From Pseudomonas sp. GM84 (lineage in GTDB: Bacteria > Pseudomonadota > Gammaproteobacteria > Pseudomonadales > Pseudomonadaceae), in the NCBI RefSeq assembly GCF_000282535.1, contig NZ_AKJC01000170.1, positions 1-35,611 on the forward strand: a stretch of DNA of 35,611 nucleotides, written 5' to 3'. Both the position numbers and the translations under genes were made by a program. The notes below the pieces were generated by a model that was not told where the DNA came from, did no database searches, and worked only from the letters and a program-made list of their open reading frames with translations. Shown one piece after another: positions 1 to 8,902 of the stretch. How positions within the stretch are numbered: the stretch's first letter is position 1; every line of letters begins with the position of its first letter.

Positions 1-28
1 TGCCGGCGATGGGCTGCAAAGCAGCCCC
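1..28 (-). repeat. REP-type palindrome (partial at window edge)
   Basis: GGGCTGC (11-17), loop aaa, GCAGCCC (21-27) form a perfect 7-bp stem, and the flank reads atcgccggca on the minus strand. The same unit, in the opposite orientation and with a one-base indel, is at 35564-35609. It resembles the extragenic palindromes common in P. putida-group genomes (from memory). It starts 14 bp after the pgm stop and could act as its terminator, but there is no U-run. Confidence 0.6.
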
Positions 29-41
29 CTTCACCAATCAA

Positions 42-1679
42 TCAGGCAATCGCCGCATCCACCAGCACCTGCGCTTCCGCCACCAAGCGCTGCAGGTGCG
101 CCTCGTCGACAAAACTCTCGGCATAGATCTTGTAGATATCCTCGGTACCCGAAGGCCGCGCGGCGAACCAGCCGTTGGCCGTCATCACCTTCAACCCCCC
201 AATCGCCTGGCCGTTGCCCGGCGCATGGCTGAGGATCTGCACAATCGGCTCACCCGCAAGCTCGGTCGACTTGACCTGCTCTGGCGCCAGCTTGCTCAAC
301 AATGCCTTCTGCCGCGCATCGGCCTTGGCCTCGACACGGGTTGCGAACGGCTTGCCTAGCGCTTGCGTGAGGTCGTCATAGGCCTGGCTCGGGTTGCGAC
401 CGGTGCGCGCGGTCATCTCGGCCGCCAGCAACGCCGGGATCAGGCCGTCCTTGTCGGTGGCCCACACCGAACCGTCCTTGCGCAGGAACGAAGCGCCGGC
501 GCTCTCCTCGCCGCCAAAGCCCAACGAGCCGTCGAACAGGCCCTGGGCAAAGAACTTGAAGCCCACCGGCACCTCATACAGCTCACGCCCCAGACGCTCG
601 GTCACCCGGTCGATCATGCCGCTGGACACCACGGTCTTGCCCACCGCGGCATCGCTGCGCCATTGCGGGCGGTGGCGGTACAGGTAGTCGATGGCCACGG
701 CCAGGTAGTTGTTCGGCTGCAGCAGCCCATCGGCGGTGACGATGCCGTGGCGGTCGTGGTCCGGGTCGCAGGCGAAGGCCACGTCGAAGCGCTCGCGCAA
801 GCCGATCAGGCCTTGCATGGCGTAGGGCGAGGACGGGTCCATGCGGATCTGGCCGTCCCAGTCGACGGTCATGAAGCGGAAGGTCGGGTCGACCTCGGTG
901 TTGACCACTTCCAGGTTCAGTTGGTAGCGCTCGGCGATCGCCGACCAGTAGCGCACCCCTGCCCCGCCCAGCGGGTCGACGCCCAGGCGCAGGTTGGCGG
1001 CGCGAATCACATCGAAGTCGATGACGTTTTCCAGGTCGGCCACGTAGTGTTCGATGTAGTCATGGCGCTGGGTGGTCGGCGCCTGCAGCGCCTGGGCATA
1101 GTCCATGCGCTTGACCCCGGCGAGGTCCGCGGCCAGCAGTTCGTTGGCCTTGGCCTCGATCCATTTGGTCACATCGCTGTCGGCCGGGCCGCCATTGGGC
1201 GGGTTGTACTTGAAACCACCGCTTTGCGGCGGGTTGTGCGAGGGGGTGATGACGATGCCATCGGCCAGGCCCTGCGCACGACCACGGTTGTAGCAAAGGA
1301 TGGCATGCGACACCGCAGGCGTCGGGGTGTACTCGTCGTCTTTCGACAGCATCACCTGCACGCCATTGGCGGCCAGCACTTCCAGCGCGCTGGCGGCGGC
1401 CGGCGCGGACAAGGCGTGGGTATCGGCACCGATGAACAGCGGGCCGTCGATGCCTTTTTCCTGACGGTACAGGCAGATCGCCTGGGTGATCGCCAGCACG
1501 TGGCTTTCGTTGAAGCTCAGATCAAACGAACTGCCCCGGTGTCCCGAGGTGCCGAAGGCCACGCGCTGGGCCGCCACGGCGGCGTCAGGGCGGCCGGTGT
1601 AGTAAGCGGTGAGCAGGCGGGGGATATCGACCAGCACGCTGGCCGGAGCCGGCTTGCCTGCCAAAGGACTGAGCGTCAT
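42..1679 (-). CDS. pgm: Phosphoglucomutase, alpha-D-glucose specific
   Basis: Cytosolic enzyme interconverting glucose-1-phosphate and glucose-6-phosphate, which feeds UDP-glucose, trehalose/glycogen and surface polysaccharide synthesis. The 545-aa protein matches the usual length of about 546 aa. The phosphoserine loop TPSHNPP has the catalytic Ser near residue 147, the metal loop CDPDHDRHG lies near 304-308, and the sugar-binding loop GGEESAGAS near 388. The C-terminal phosphate-binding loop [16 protein letters not shown] is intact. The ATG is preceded by GAGG at a suitable distance (tcGAGGtttctgcATG). It is transcribed away from the helicase gene across an 84-bp gap, probably as a single gene ending at the REP-like hairpin. 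The pgm assignment is firm. Confidence 0.96.
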   Translation of the reverse strand: MTLSPLAGKPAPASVLVDIPRLLTAYYTGRPDAAVAAQRVAFGTSGHRGSSFDLSFNESHVLAITQAICLYRQEKGIDGPLFIGADTHALSAPAAASALEVLAANGVQVMLSKDDEYTPTPAVSHAILCYNRGRAQGLADGIVITPSHNPPQSGGFKYNPPNGGPADSDVTKWIEAKANELLAADLAGVKRMDYAQALQAPTTQRHDYIEHYVADLENVIDFDVIRAANLRLGVDPLGGAGVRYWSAIAERYQLNLEVVNTEVDPTFRFMTVDWDGQIRMDPSSPYAMQGLIGLRERFDVAFACDPDHDRHGIVTADGLLQPNNYLAVAIDYLYRHRPQWRSDAAVGKTVVSSGMIDRVTERLGRELYEVPVGFKFFAQGLFDGSLGFGGEESAGASFLRKDGSVWATDKDGLIPALLAAEMTARTGRNPSQAYDDLTQALGKPFATRVEAKADARQKALLSKLAPEQVKSTELAGEPIVQILSHAPGNGQAIGGLKVMTANGWFAARPSGTEDIYKIYAESFVDEAHLQRLVAEAQVLVDAAIA

Positions 1680-1763
1680 GCAGAAACCTCGAGTTCAACG
1701 GATGTTGGGGTTGGAACACGCAGTGTACTGGGAGTTGCAATGCCGCGCGACGGCCCGTCGGGA

Positions 1764-4025
1764 TTATTCGCTGGCCGTTCGCCACCAGCTGGGAAACATC
1801 TGCTGCACCCGCGTTTCGGCGAAGCGCTGATCGATCAGCACCAGCACGCCACGGTCCTGGTCGCCCCGTATGACGCGGCCTGCCGCCTGGATGACCTTGC
1901 GCACGCCCGGGTACAGGTAGGCATAGTCGAACCCCGCGCCAAACTGGCGGCCCAGGCGTTGCTTGAACTGCTCGTTGACCGGGTTGACCTGGGGGAGCCC
2001 GAGGGTGGCGACGAAGGCCCCGATCAAGCGCGTGCCGGGCAGGTCCACGCCTTCGCCGAAGGCGCCACCGAGCACGGCAAAACCAACCCCCTGTCCATCG
2101 GCCACGAAGCGATCGAGAAACCCCTGGCGTGCCGCTTCATCCATGCCAGGTGCCTGGGCCCACAACGGGATCGCGGGGTGCTGTTCGGCCAGCAGGCTGG
2201 CCACCTGCTGCAGGTATTCGAAGCTGCTGAAGAACGCCAGGTAGTTGCCCGGCTGGCGCTGGTACTGTTCGGCAATCAGCGCCACGATCGGCGCCAGCGA
2301 TGCCTGGCGTTCGCCGTAGCGGGTCGACACCTGGCTGGCGATGCGCACTTCGAGCTGCTCGGCACGAAACGGCGCGGCCACTTCCAGCCAGGCGGTATCG
2401 GCCGGCATGCCCAAGAGGTCGGTATAGAAATGCCGTGGGCTGAGGGTGGCGGAAAACAGCGTCACGCTGCGCGCGGCCTGCATGCGCGGGCCAAGCAGGC
2501 GAGCCGGGTTGACGTTGCGCAGGCAGAGGCTGGCGAGCTTGCGCTTGCGCGGGCCCTCGCGCAGGGTGATGTCGAACAGGAAATGCTCATCGAACAGCTC
2601 GGCGACCCGGCTGAACTGCAGGGCCTGGTAGAAGAACTGCAGCACTTGTGGGTCCAGCTCGGCGGGCTGCTGGTTCAGGCGTTCCTGGATCAGCCCGATG
2701 CACTGCTGCAACGCGCGCAGAAAATCATCGGGCAATCGCTCGCTGGCCTGATAAGGCGCCCGCTGCGCCTTGTACAGGGCATTCCACTGCCGGTTCAGCC
2801 GGTCCAGCGCGCTGGTCAGACCTTGCGGCTTGCTCTGGCGCAACGCGAGCAACTGGCCCTGGTCAAGGCTGGCGCTGTACATGCCACGGCCGCGCTCGAC
2901 CAGGTTGTGCGCCTCGTCCACCAGCGCCGCGACGCGCCACTGGTTGGCCTGGGCCAGGCTGAAGAGCAAGGCGTGGGCGTCGAAGTAGTAGTTGTAGTCG
3001 GCCACCAGCACATCTACCCAGCGGGCCATCTCCTGGCCGAGGTAGTACGGGCAGACCTGGTGCGCAAGAGCCACCTCACGCAGGTTGTCGCGGTCCAGCA
3101 AGGGGCGCTGCGCCGCCGCCTCGCGTGCGGCCGGCAGGCGGTCGTAGAACCCCTGGGCCAATGGGCAGGACTCGCCGTGGCAGGCCTTGTCGGGGTGCTC
3201 GCAGGCTTTGTCCCGGGCGATCAGTTCCAGGGTGCGCAAGGCGGGTTGCGGGGCAGCCTCGGTCATCTGCCGAAGGGCATCCAGCGCCAGCGCCCGGCCC
3301 GGGGTCTTGGCCGTCAGGAAAAACAGCTTGTCGAGCTGTTGCGGGACCATGGCCTTGAGCAGCGGAAACAGCGTGCCCAGGGTCTTGCCGATGCCCGTGC
3401 TGGCCTGGGCCATCAGGCAGCGCCCGGTGCTCACCGCCTTGTACAGGGTCTCGGCCAGCTGGCGCTGGCCCTGGCGGAACTGCGGGTAGGGAAACGCCAG
3501 CGCCTGGAGCCCCTGGTCACGCTCGGCCAGGCGGCGCTCCTGGCCTTGGGCCCAGGCCAGGAAGCGCTGGCACTGGGTTTCGAAGAAGGTGCGCAAGGTA
3601 TCGGCACTGTAGTGTTCGCCGATCAGCGTCTGGCCGTCGTTGTCGACGTCCAGGTACACCAGCGCCACCTCGATGGCGGTCAACTGCCGCGCCTGGCACA
3701 AGAGCCAGGCATAGACCTTGGCCTGGGCCCAGTGCAACTGGCGATGGTTGGCCGGCTGGCGCGTCAGGTCGCCGCGGTAGGTCTTGATCTCCTCCAGGCG
3801 GTTGGCGACAGGGTCGTAGCCGTCGGCACGGCCGCGCACCTGCAAGCCTTGATAATGGCCTTCGAGGGGGACTTCCGCCTCATAGCCGGCAGCACGCCTG
3901 GCCACCACCCGACGGTGGCCTTCGATACCCTCCTGAGCCGTGGGCGATGGGGTGAAGCGCAGGTCCAGGTCACCCACCTTGGCACTGAACTCGCACAGGG
4001 CGCGCACTGCCACCCTGTAGCTCAC
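1764..4025 (-). CDS. PD-(D/E)XK nuclease - DinG/XPD-type Fe-S DNA helicase fusion
   Basis: A 753-aa superfamily 2 helicase of the Rad3/XPD/DinG class. Walker A is ASTGIGKTLG (Lys near 213) and the DEAH box VDEAHN is near 370. Between them are four cysteines in the pattern of the XPD 4Fe-4S cluster (ACEHPDKACHGESC near 275-287 and VCPYYL near 323). C-terminal helicase motifs include FSATLSPRHF, GAFGEGVDLPG and QAAGRVIRGDQDRG. The first ~120 residues look like a RecB/Cas4-type nuclease: GRADGYD, EEIKTYRGD and QAKVYAWLL. The GTG start overlaps the stop of the upstream VRR-NUC gene (GTGA, 4025-4022), so the two are translationally coupled. Likely role: unwinding and processing of damaged or crosslinked DNA with FAN1, under the same SOS control. 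The helicase class is certain. The nuclease domain and exact substrate are inference. Confidence 0.9.
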   Translation of the reverse strand: MSYRVAVRALCEFSAKVGDLDLRFTPSPTAQEGIEGHRRVVARRAAGYEAEVPLEGHYQGLQVRGRADGYDPVANRLEEIKTYRGDLTRQPANHRQLHWAQAKVYAWLLCQARQLTAIEVALVYLDVDNDGQTLIGEHYSADTLRTFFETQCQRFLAWAQGQERRLAERDQGLQALAFPYPQFRQGQRQLAETLYKAVSTGRCLMAQASTGIGKTLGTLFPLLKAMVPQQLDKLFFLTAKTPGRALALDALRQMTEAAPQPALRTLELIARDKACEHPDKACHGESCPLAQGFYDRLPAAREAAAQRPLLDRDNLREVALAHQVCPYYLGQEMARWVDVLVADYNYYFDAHALLFSLAQANQWRVAALVDEAHNLVERGRGMYSASLDQGQLLALRQSKPQGLTSALDRLNRQWNALYKAQRAPYQASERLPDDFLRALQQCIGLIQERLNQQPAELDPQVLQFFYQALQFSRVAELFDEHFLFDITLREGPRKRKLASLCLRNVNPARLLGPRMQAARSVTLFSATLSPRHFYTDLLGMPADTAWLEVAAPFRAEQLEVRIASQVSTRYGERQASLAPIVALIAEQYQRQPGNYLAFFSSFEYLQQVASLLAEQHPAIPLWAQAPGMDEAARQGFLDRFVADGQGVGFAVLGGAFGEGVDLPGTRLIGAFVATLGLPQVNPVNEQFKQRLGRQFGAGFDYAYLYPGVRKVIQAAGRVIRGDQDRGVLVLIDQRFAETRVQQMFPSWWRTASE

Positions 4026-5695
4026 GCCGGCTCACTCCAGCGCACATGACAAACCGCCACCGGCAAGCCGTGTTCGGCGCAGAACGCCAGCCAGCGCAAC
4101 TGGTTATCCTGCAGGCGATCACCCGGGCCCTTGACCTCGACCATGCGGTACTCGCCCTGCTCGGGCCAGAACTGGATCAGGTCGGGCATGCCGGCGCGGT
4201 TGTTGCGGATGTCCTGCAGCAGGCGCAGGAAACACTGCTTGAGGTGTGCGGGCGGCAGGCAGGCCAACGCCTGTTCGAGCAAGGCCTGGTCGAGCATCTG
4301 CCAGAACACGAACGGCGATTGCAGGCCGTACTTGGCGGCAAAGCAATCGAGAATGGCCTGGCGATGCGTGCCATCGTCGAGCCGCCCCAGGCAGGCATCG
4401 AACAGCGCTGCACGGCGCAGCTGGAAATCGCTGTCGTGCAAGTCCTGGGGCGCGGCCTGGAACGGATTGAAGAATGCGCCAGGGACCGGCGCGAAAATCG
4501 CGTCCCAACACAACAGGCCGAACAGGCTGTTGAGCAGCGTGTTTTCCACGTAGTGCACCTGCCCGCCGGCCTGCGTCAGGTTTTGCCGCACCGCCTCCTC
4601 GACACCCAGCGCAGCGAGCTCGCGCGGCAGATCCAGCTCGATCAGCTGCGGTGCCAGGGTGCGGCGGCGCGGTTGCGCTGGCCCGCCGAGCTTGCGCGCC
4701 AGCCGCGGCAACATGCGCTCCAGCGCCTGCACTTCCAGCGCGTTGGCGGGTGCAGCGGCCAGTTGCAGGGCCAATTCATGGGCTTCTGGCCAGCGCTCGC
4801 TGCGTTCGAGCACTCGCACCTGGCGAATGCGCGCTTGTGCATGGCTGCTACGGGCATACACCGACAGCGCCTGGTCCCAGTCGCCCAGCCGCTCGCACTG
4901 CTGGCCCAGGGCAAACAACAGGCGCCCGTGGCGCCGGGCCAGCCACGGGTTGTCGCTGCGCCACGGAGCCAGGTCATCGAGGATCGTCGCAGGTGCCTCA
5001 CCTTGTTCCAGGCGCTCGGCACAGTGGTGCAAAGCCATCGCCAGGTCGACCTCACTGCGTTGCTGCAGGGCGCGTGAGCCGGGGCTGAACGGCACTTGCT
5101 CGAAGCGCAGCAGGCCCAGGTCGGTGAGCACGAAGTCCGACCAGTCCTGATACAGGTTGCCAAAGAACAGCAAGCGCATGCGGTCGCACAGCGGCTGCAG
5201 GCACCACTGAAGAATGCACACCGGCGCATCGGCATACCATTGCGACAGCGGCCTGGGCGCCAGTGCCAGGGCTTGCAGCTGGTCGAACAGGTCGCGCTTG
5301 GCGGCGCGAGGCCGGCTCAGTTGCTGGGCGAAACACTGGGCCAGCTCGTCCTTGCGCAGCAACGCGAACAACTGCTCAAGGCTCAACTGCTCGGGCTCGC
5401 GTACCCAGCCCAACGCCTGCAGTGGCTGCAGGGCGCGCACGGTATCGCCGATCTCGGCATAGTCGAGCCGGTCGCTGCGAAACAGCTCGCCCTTGCGCAT
5501 CACCATGCGCACCATCAGCGCCTGGGCCGGTTGCTCCAGGGCCGTGAAGGCCTGAAGGAACGCCAGCTCCTGGGCGTCGAGCAGGTCGGCATAGCGGTGT
5601 TCGACCCACTGCAACACCTGGCGAAAGTTATGCAGGTAGTACAGCGGGTCATCGACGGAATGGGCAATCACAAGGCACGGTCGGTCAGCAGGCAT
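4022..5695 (-). CDS. fan1: FAN1-type structure-specific nuclease with C-terminal VRR-NUC domain
   Basis: Bacterial homologue of FAN1, a 5'-flap endonuclease/5' exonuclease acting in interstrand crosslink repair. Counted from the upstream GTG at 5701 the protein has 559 aa. The C-terminal VRR-NUC core carries the PD-(D/E)XK catalytic set: D507 in GMPDLIQFW, then E522 and K524 in MVEVKGPGD. This agrees with the numbering I recall for the P. aeruginosa enzyme. The N-terminal two thirds are helical with TPR-like stretches. Two starts are possible: GTG at 5701, the last base of the LexA box, or ATG at 5695. I prefer the ATG because the likely -10 (TATAAA, 5709-5704) lies too close for a transcript to include the GTG. 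No Shine-Dalgarno is visible, so the mRNA may be leaderless. It overlaps the helicase gene downstream. Confidence 0.93.
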   Translation of the reverse strand: MPADRPCLVIAHSVDDPLYYLHNFRQVLQWVEHRYADLLDAQELAFLQAFTALEQPAQALMVRMVMRKGELFRSDRLDYAEIGDTVRALQPLQALGWVREPEQLSLEQLFALLRKDELAQCFAQQLSRPRAAKRDLFDQLQALALAPRPLSQWYADAPVCILQWCLQPLCDRMRLLFFGNLYQDWSDFVLTDLGLLRFEQVPFSPGSRALQQRSEVDLAMALHHCAERLEQGEAPATILDDLAPWRSDNPWLARRHGRLLFALGQQCERLGDWDQALSVYARSSHAQARIRQVRVLERSERWPEAHELALQLAAAPANALEVQALERMLPRLARKLGGPAQPRRRTLAPQLIELDLPRELAALGVEEAVRQNLTQAGGQVHYVENTLLNSLFGLLCWDAIFAPVPGAFFNPFQAAPQDLHDSDFQLRRAALFDACLGRLDDGTHRQAILDCFAAKYGLQSPFVFWQMLDQALLEQALACLPPAHLKQCFLRLLQDIRNNRAGMPDLIQFWPEQGEYRMVEVKGPGDRLQDNQLRWLAFCAEHGLPVAVCHVRWSEPA

Positions 5696-5700
5696 GGACA

Positions 5701-5716
5701 CTGTTTATACATACAG
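5701..5716 (-). promoter_or_regulatory. LexA (SOS) box upstream of fan1
   Basis: On the minus strand the site reads CTGTATGTATAAACAG, an exact CTGT-N8-ACAG match to the gammaproteobacterial LexA consensus. It ends 5 nt before the fan1 ATG and covers the predicted -10, the expected geometry for LexA repression. Confidence 0.85.
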
Positions 5717-5733
5717 ATAACACGCACTGGCAA
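5704..5733 (-). promoter_or_regulatory. Predicted sigma-70 promoter of the fan1-helicase operon
   Basis: On the minus strand TTGCCA (-35, 5733-5728), an 18-bp spacer, and TATAAA (-10, 5709-5704). Each hexamer has five of six consensus bases. The start of transcription would fall at about 5697-5695, on or next to the ATG, which predicts a leaderless transcript. The -10 lies inside the LexA box. Confidence 0.55.
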
Positions 5734-5788
5734 GCACCATGGATCGCCTTGCCTGAGGCCCGGCACCCTGCCGACGAATGGCGCTCGC

Positions 5789-7129
5789 TCACACGTCGTC
5801 ATCCGCCTGCCGACCGCCGGGCTGCGCCAGCGTTTCGCCCAACTTGCAGACCGCCTCGCGCAGCGCGTCGGCCCCCTCCCCCGTCCAGGTCAGCAGCAGG
5901 TGGTGTTGATAGCGCCCCTGCGCGCTGAACTGAGCGCCCGCCAGTGCTGGCAAGACGGTGCCAGCCATCGCCGTCGCCACGCGATCCACCGATACCGGGT
6001 CCAGCAGACGCACCCACACGGCATGCCCACCCTCGGGCACGGCAAACTCCAGTTGCCCGCCCAGGTGCGCCTGCAGTTGATGACAGAGCTGTCGCATGCG
6101 CCGGGCCAGGACCGCACGCTGGCGGTTCAGGTGTTCGTCTATCTCCCCCTTGGCGAACATCTGCGCCAGGGCCTGTTGGCGCAGCGGCGGCAACTGATAC
6201 GCACGCCGGGCAAACGCTTCGCCCATGGCCGGATGCCGGCCAAGCACATAGGCGTAGGGTGCCTCGGCCCCGACCGTCGCTTCCAGGGAGCCCAGCACCA
6301 GCAGCCAGCGTTGATCGACCCAGTCACGCAGATGCGTGCCGGGTGACGGGGTGAACCGGCGTTCGCTATCCAGATCATTCTCAAGCAACCACACCGGATG
6401 CCGTGCCAGCAGTTGGGCGAGCTGTTGCTGATCGTGCGGCGACATCATTCGCCCGCCGGGAAGCCCCAGGCATGACGGCATGATCAACATCCGCACCGTG
6501 CCTTGCCCGAGCAGCCGTGCCAGGCTGCCCAGGTCGAAGCCGCCATGATGATCCAGCGGCACTTCCAGCACCTGCAAGCCAAAGCGCTGCAAGACCTGCA
6601 GCAAACGCCAGCAACAGGGTGACGCCACCAGGACCGTGCTCCCCTGCAGCGCCAAGGCTCCCAGCAGGGTTTCCAGCAATGCCTGTACGTCGGGTCCCAG
6701 GTGCACATGCTCCGGCTTCCAGGGTCGGCTGCCCGTGCGGGTATAGCGGGCAGCCAACGCCTCCCGCAGGCGCGCGCCAGCACTGCACGGCGACACGGCG
6801 TGCGCTTACGCTCGCTGGCGCGCCAAACGCCGCTCGTGGGCGAACAGCGAACCTTCGAGGCTCGGCTGCACCGGCTCGGGGCAGCGGCGCAAGCGATTTG
6901 CGCCCCCATTGACGCGGGGCTGCACGAAGTAGCCGGATTTCGCCACCGAACGCACACGCCCTTCATTTTCCAGCAGGCCATAGGCCGCCTGCACGGTAGC
7001 CAGCGACACCCGCAGATGCCGGGCCAAGGCACGCAACGAGGGCAGGCGCTGCTCCCCACTCCGCTCGGCCTGGTCGATCAACGCTTGCAGATAGCGATAG
7101 ACCTTGTGATAGGCGAACTCTCGCCCCAT
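5789..7129 (-). pseudogene. MocR-type (GntR wHTH + aminotransferase-like) regulator interrupted by in-frame TAA
   Basis: Two pieces in one reading frame make a normal ~447-residue MocR layout. Residues 1-107 (7129-6809) hold a GntR winged helix (LPSLRALARHLRVSLATVQAAY) and linker. A TAA at 6808-6806 then ends the frame. Three codons later a GTG at 6796 could restart the remaining 335 residues, an aminotransferase fold type I domain (ENDLDSERRF, VLGSLEATVG). No ribosome binding site precedes that GTG. At the usual PLP-lysine position (GSFSKT in typical MocR proteins) this protein has GSLEAT, so the Schiff-base lysine is absent. The gene begins with ATGA overlapping the stop of the 454-aa gene upstream, so the two are coupled. 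It could be a recent nonsense mutation, a sequencing error, or a stable split into a free DNA-binding domain and a PLP-less sensor. Confidence 0.75.
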
Positions 7130-8493
7130 CAGGATGACGCCTCGCGATCCACCGGGCGGGGCAGCAAGCGCAGGTGCACATCGCGCCGCGCCAGCGCCGC
7201 CAACAGACGCCGAGTAACGTGCTGCAGGTGCCCGGCATAGACAACCCGCAAATGCCGAAGCGAAAGACCGCTGGTATTGACCAGCCAGTTCTTGACCGCG
7301 TCAGGGCAGGATTTGCCTTGCAAGGCACGGTGCAGATAAGGCAAGGCCACCAGCATGTCGGGGTGGCGACACTGCAGAAAGTGCTCCAACCCCCGCCCCT
7401 GTTCGGCGAAAGGGCCATACAGCATGCAGATGAGCTGGGCCTGGTCGACGCCATGAACCTGGGTGAGGCGCGCGGGCTGTGGCCTTTGCGCACTGCCCGA
7501 GGCCCGCTGGCCAACCAGCCGCAACGGCTCCCGTGGCCGGGCCGGCGCCAGGCAGCGCGCGCGCAGTTCCTGCAGCTGCGCCACTGCCAGTGGGTCGAGG
7601 TAGGCCGCCAGCGGCATGGCGTCCTGCGACGGCGCGAAAGGCTGATCCATCATGCGATCGAGCGCCCCCTCAGACAGCAGCTGGGGCAACAGATCATCAA
7701 TGGCCAGCAGCCGCATCGGCGCTTGTGCAAGCGGCTCATGGCTTGGCATTTCCGGCTCGCCTACCGGTAGCCCGGCAAGCCCATGCAACTGACGCAGTCG
7801 CTCGGCCAGGCTCGCCAGGCAGGGGGTCGCGGTGAGCTGGCCGGTGTCCCCCGCAAGGCGCAAGCCCCTGCGCGCCCAGGCCAGGTAACGCCGCCGCTTG
7901 CCCACAGGCATGGCGGTCACCAGCGCATCTGCACAAGGCTGGTCTTCGCCGGTCAGCCCCACGGCAGCAGCCAGTTCAAGGTGCATGCGGCTACCCAGCA
8001 GCGCTTCGGGCCGCGAGTCGATCAGATGGCCGAACAGCAACATCGCATCGCGTGCCAATGCCCAAGGCTCACAGGCCCTGGGCTGGCGGTCGAAGGGCAC
8101 CACCCTCCCCGCCGCGACCATCTGCAAGTGAACGCGCGGGTCGTCATGCAAGAACAGGGTGTCGAAACAACGTTGATGCTGCTCCAGCAGCGCGCGTCCG
8201 GTCGCCGGCAGGCCTACCACCCGCACCTCCAGCTGGAAGGTCAACGGTGCGCGCAGGGCGATGCTCAACTGCGCGGCACGCAAGATGGCCAGCAGACGGG
8301 CGCTGCGGTTATCGGCGCCCTGCACCACGAGCAGTTTGAAATCGCCGATGTATTCCGGCCCTCCGGACGTCACCAGCAAACGCTGGATAAGCAACTGCAA
8401 TGAGGCACGCTGGGGTTGGGTCATATGGCCCAACAAACTTTCTAGAACTTGTTGGTAGATATAGTGCATAGCCTGATCGTGAATATGGCTCAC
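7129..8493 (-). CDS. Protein of unknown function, coupled to MocR-type regulator
   Basis: A 454-aa soluble protein with no signal peptide or membrane segment that I can see, and no family I recognise. It is rich in Leu, Arg, Ala and Gln and looks mostly helical. Both ends are well ordered (YQQVLESLLGHMTQPQRASL near the N-terminus, VVYAGHLQHVTRRLLAALARRDVHL near the C-terminus), while a Pro/Arg-rich stretch separates two halves around residue 335. The GTG start is supported by aaGCGGTGAGGTGAcccGTG. An internal ATG at codon 9 is the alternative. The stop overlaps the ATG of the MocR-type gene (ATGA), so the two products are made together and may act on the same process. The upstream region is AT-rich with repeats. 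Confidence 0.7.
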   Translation of the reverse strand: MSHIHDQAMHYIYQQVLESLLGHMTQPQRASLQLLIQRLLVTSGGPEYIGDFKLLVVQGADNRSARLLAILRAAQLSIALRAPLTFQLEVRVVGLPATGRALLEQHQRCFDTLFLHDDPRVHLQMVAAGRVVPFDRQPRACEPWALARDAMLLFGHLIDSRPEALLGSRMHLELAAAVGLTGEDQPCADALVTAMPVGKRRRYLAWARRGLRLAGDTGQLTATPCLASLAERLRQLHGLAGLPVGEPEMPSHEPLAQAPMRLLAIDDLLPQLLSEGALDRMMDQPFAPSQDAMPLAAYLDPLAVAQLQELRARCLAPARPREPLRLVGQRASGSAQRPQPARLTQVHGVDQAQLICMLYGPFAEQGRGLEHFLQCRHPDMLVALPYLHRALQGKSCPDAVKNWLVNTSGLSLRHLRVVYAGHLQHVTRRLLAALARRDVHLRLLPRPVDREASS

Positions 8494-8680
8494 GGGTCAC
8501 CTCACCGCTTCAGTCACGCGTCGCACAGGAGATGTTTTGAATCAATAACTGCGCGACGAAATCAATAGGAGAAAATTCCTATTTATATTTAGGAAAAACT
8601 GAAGTAGCGAAACACTGTCGCCAAGCCATCGAGAAAAAAGATCCCCTTCGCGCACCAGCTGCCTGGCGCCCTAGCCCGGC
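8494..8680. promoter_or_regulatory. AT-richer control region upstream of the unknown gene, with direct and inverted repeats
   Basis: Two copies of ATCAATA (8541-8547 and 8561-8567) start exactly 20 bp apart. Next to them is an inverted repeat TTCCTA/TAGGAA (8576-8581 and 8590-8595) around an A/T-only loop. The base composition is much lower in GC than the flanking genes. No clear -35/-10 pair could be fixed. The repeats are direct observation; an operator role is inference. Confidence 0.35.
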
Positions 8681-8902
8681 GTGGGGCCACCCCTTCTCCA
8701 TCGCACGCTCCTTGCGTTAAGTATCACTGCGCCATTATCAAGCGTTGCTGAACGAATAAAAGATACAGATGCCGGTAAAAAAACCATGCAGTCAGAAGAC
8801 AAATACCCCGGCGATCAATTACTCATCGAGAAAACAGAAAGCGATTTCAGGAAAGTGGCAGCGACACACATATTTAACGCGGAAAGCACACAGGAAAATT
8901 GA
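8681..8902 (+). CDS. Possible small protein, low-GC, doubtful
   Basis: An open frame of 73 codons from a GTG, or 38 codons from the ATG at 8786. The longer form begins with a hydrophobic run (LLALSITAPLSSVAE) that might be a signal peptide, followed by a polar charged tail. Neither start has a convincing ribosome binding site. In its favour, a hairpin with a T-rich tail (8901-8923) begins at the stop codon, and codon use is unlike the GC-rich neighbours, which fits acquired DNA. It may be only intergenic sequence. Confidence 0.25.
   Translation: MGPPLLHRTLLALSITAPLSSVAERIKDTDAGKKTMQSEDKYPGDQLLIEKTESDFRKVAATHIFNAESTQEN

Noticed and set aside
363..4049. A 1228-codon open frame on the plus strand
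   Set aside because: It runs antisense to pgm and the helicase, both with full catalytic motifs. The GC-rich third positions of those genes leave the opposite frame open. Composition is that of an antisense shadow, with no motifs.
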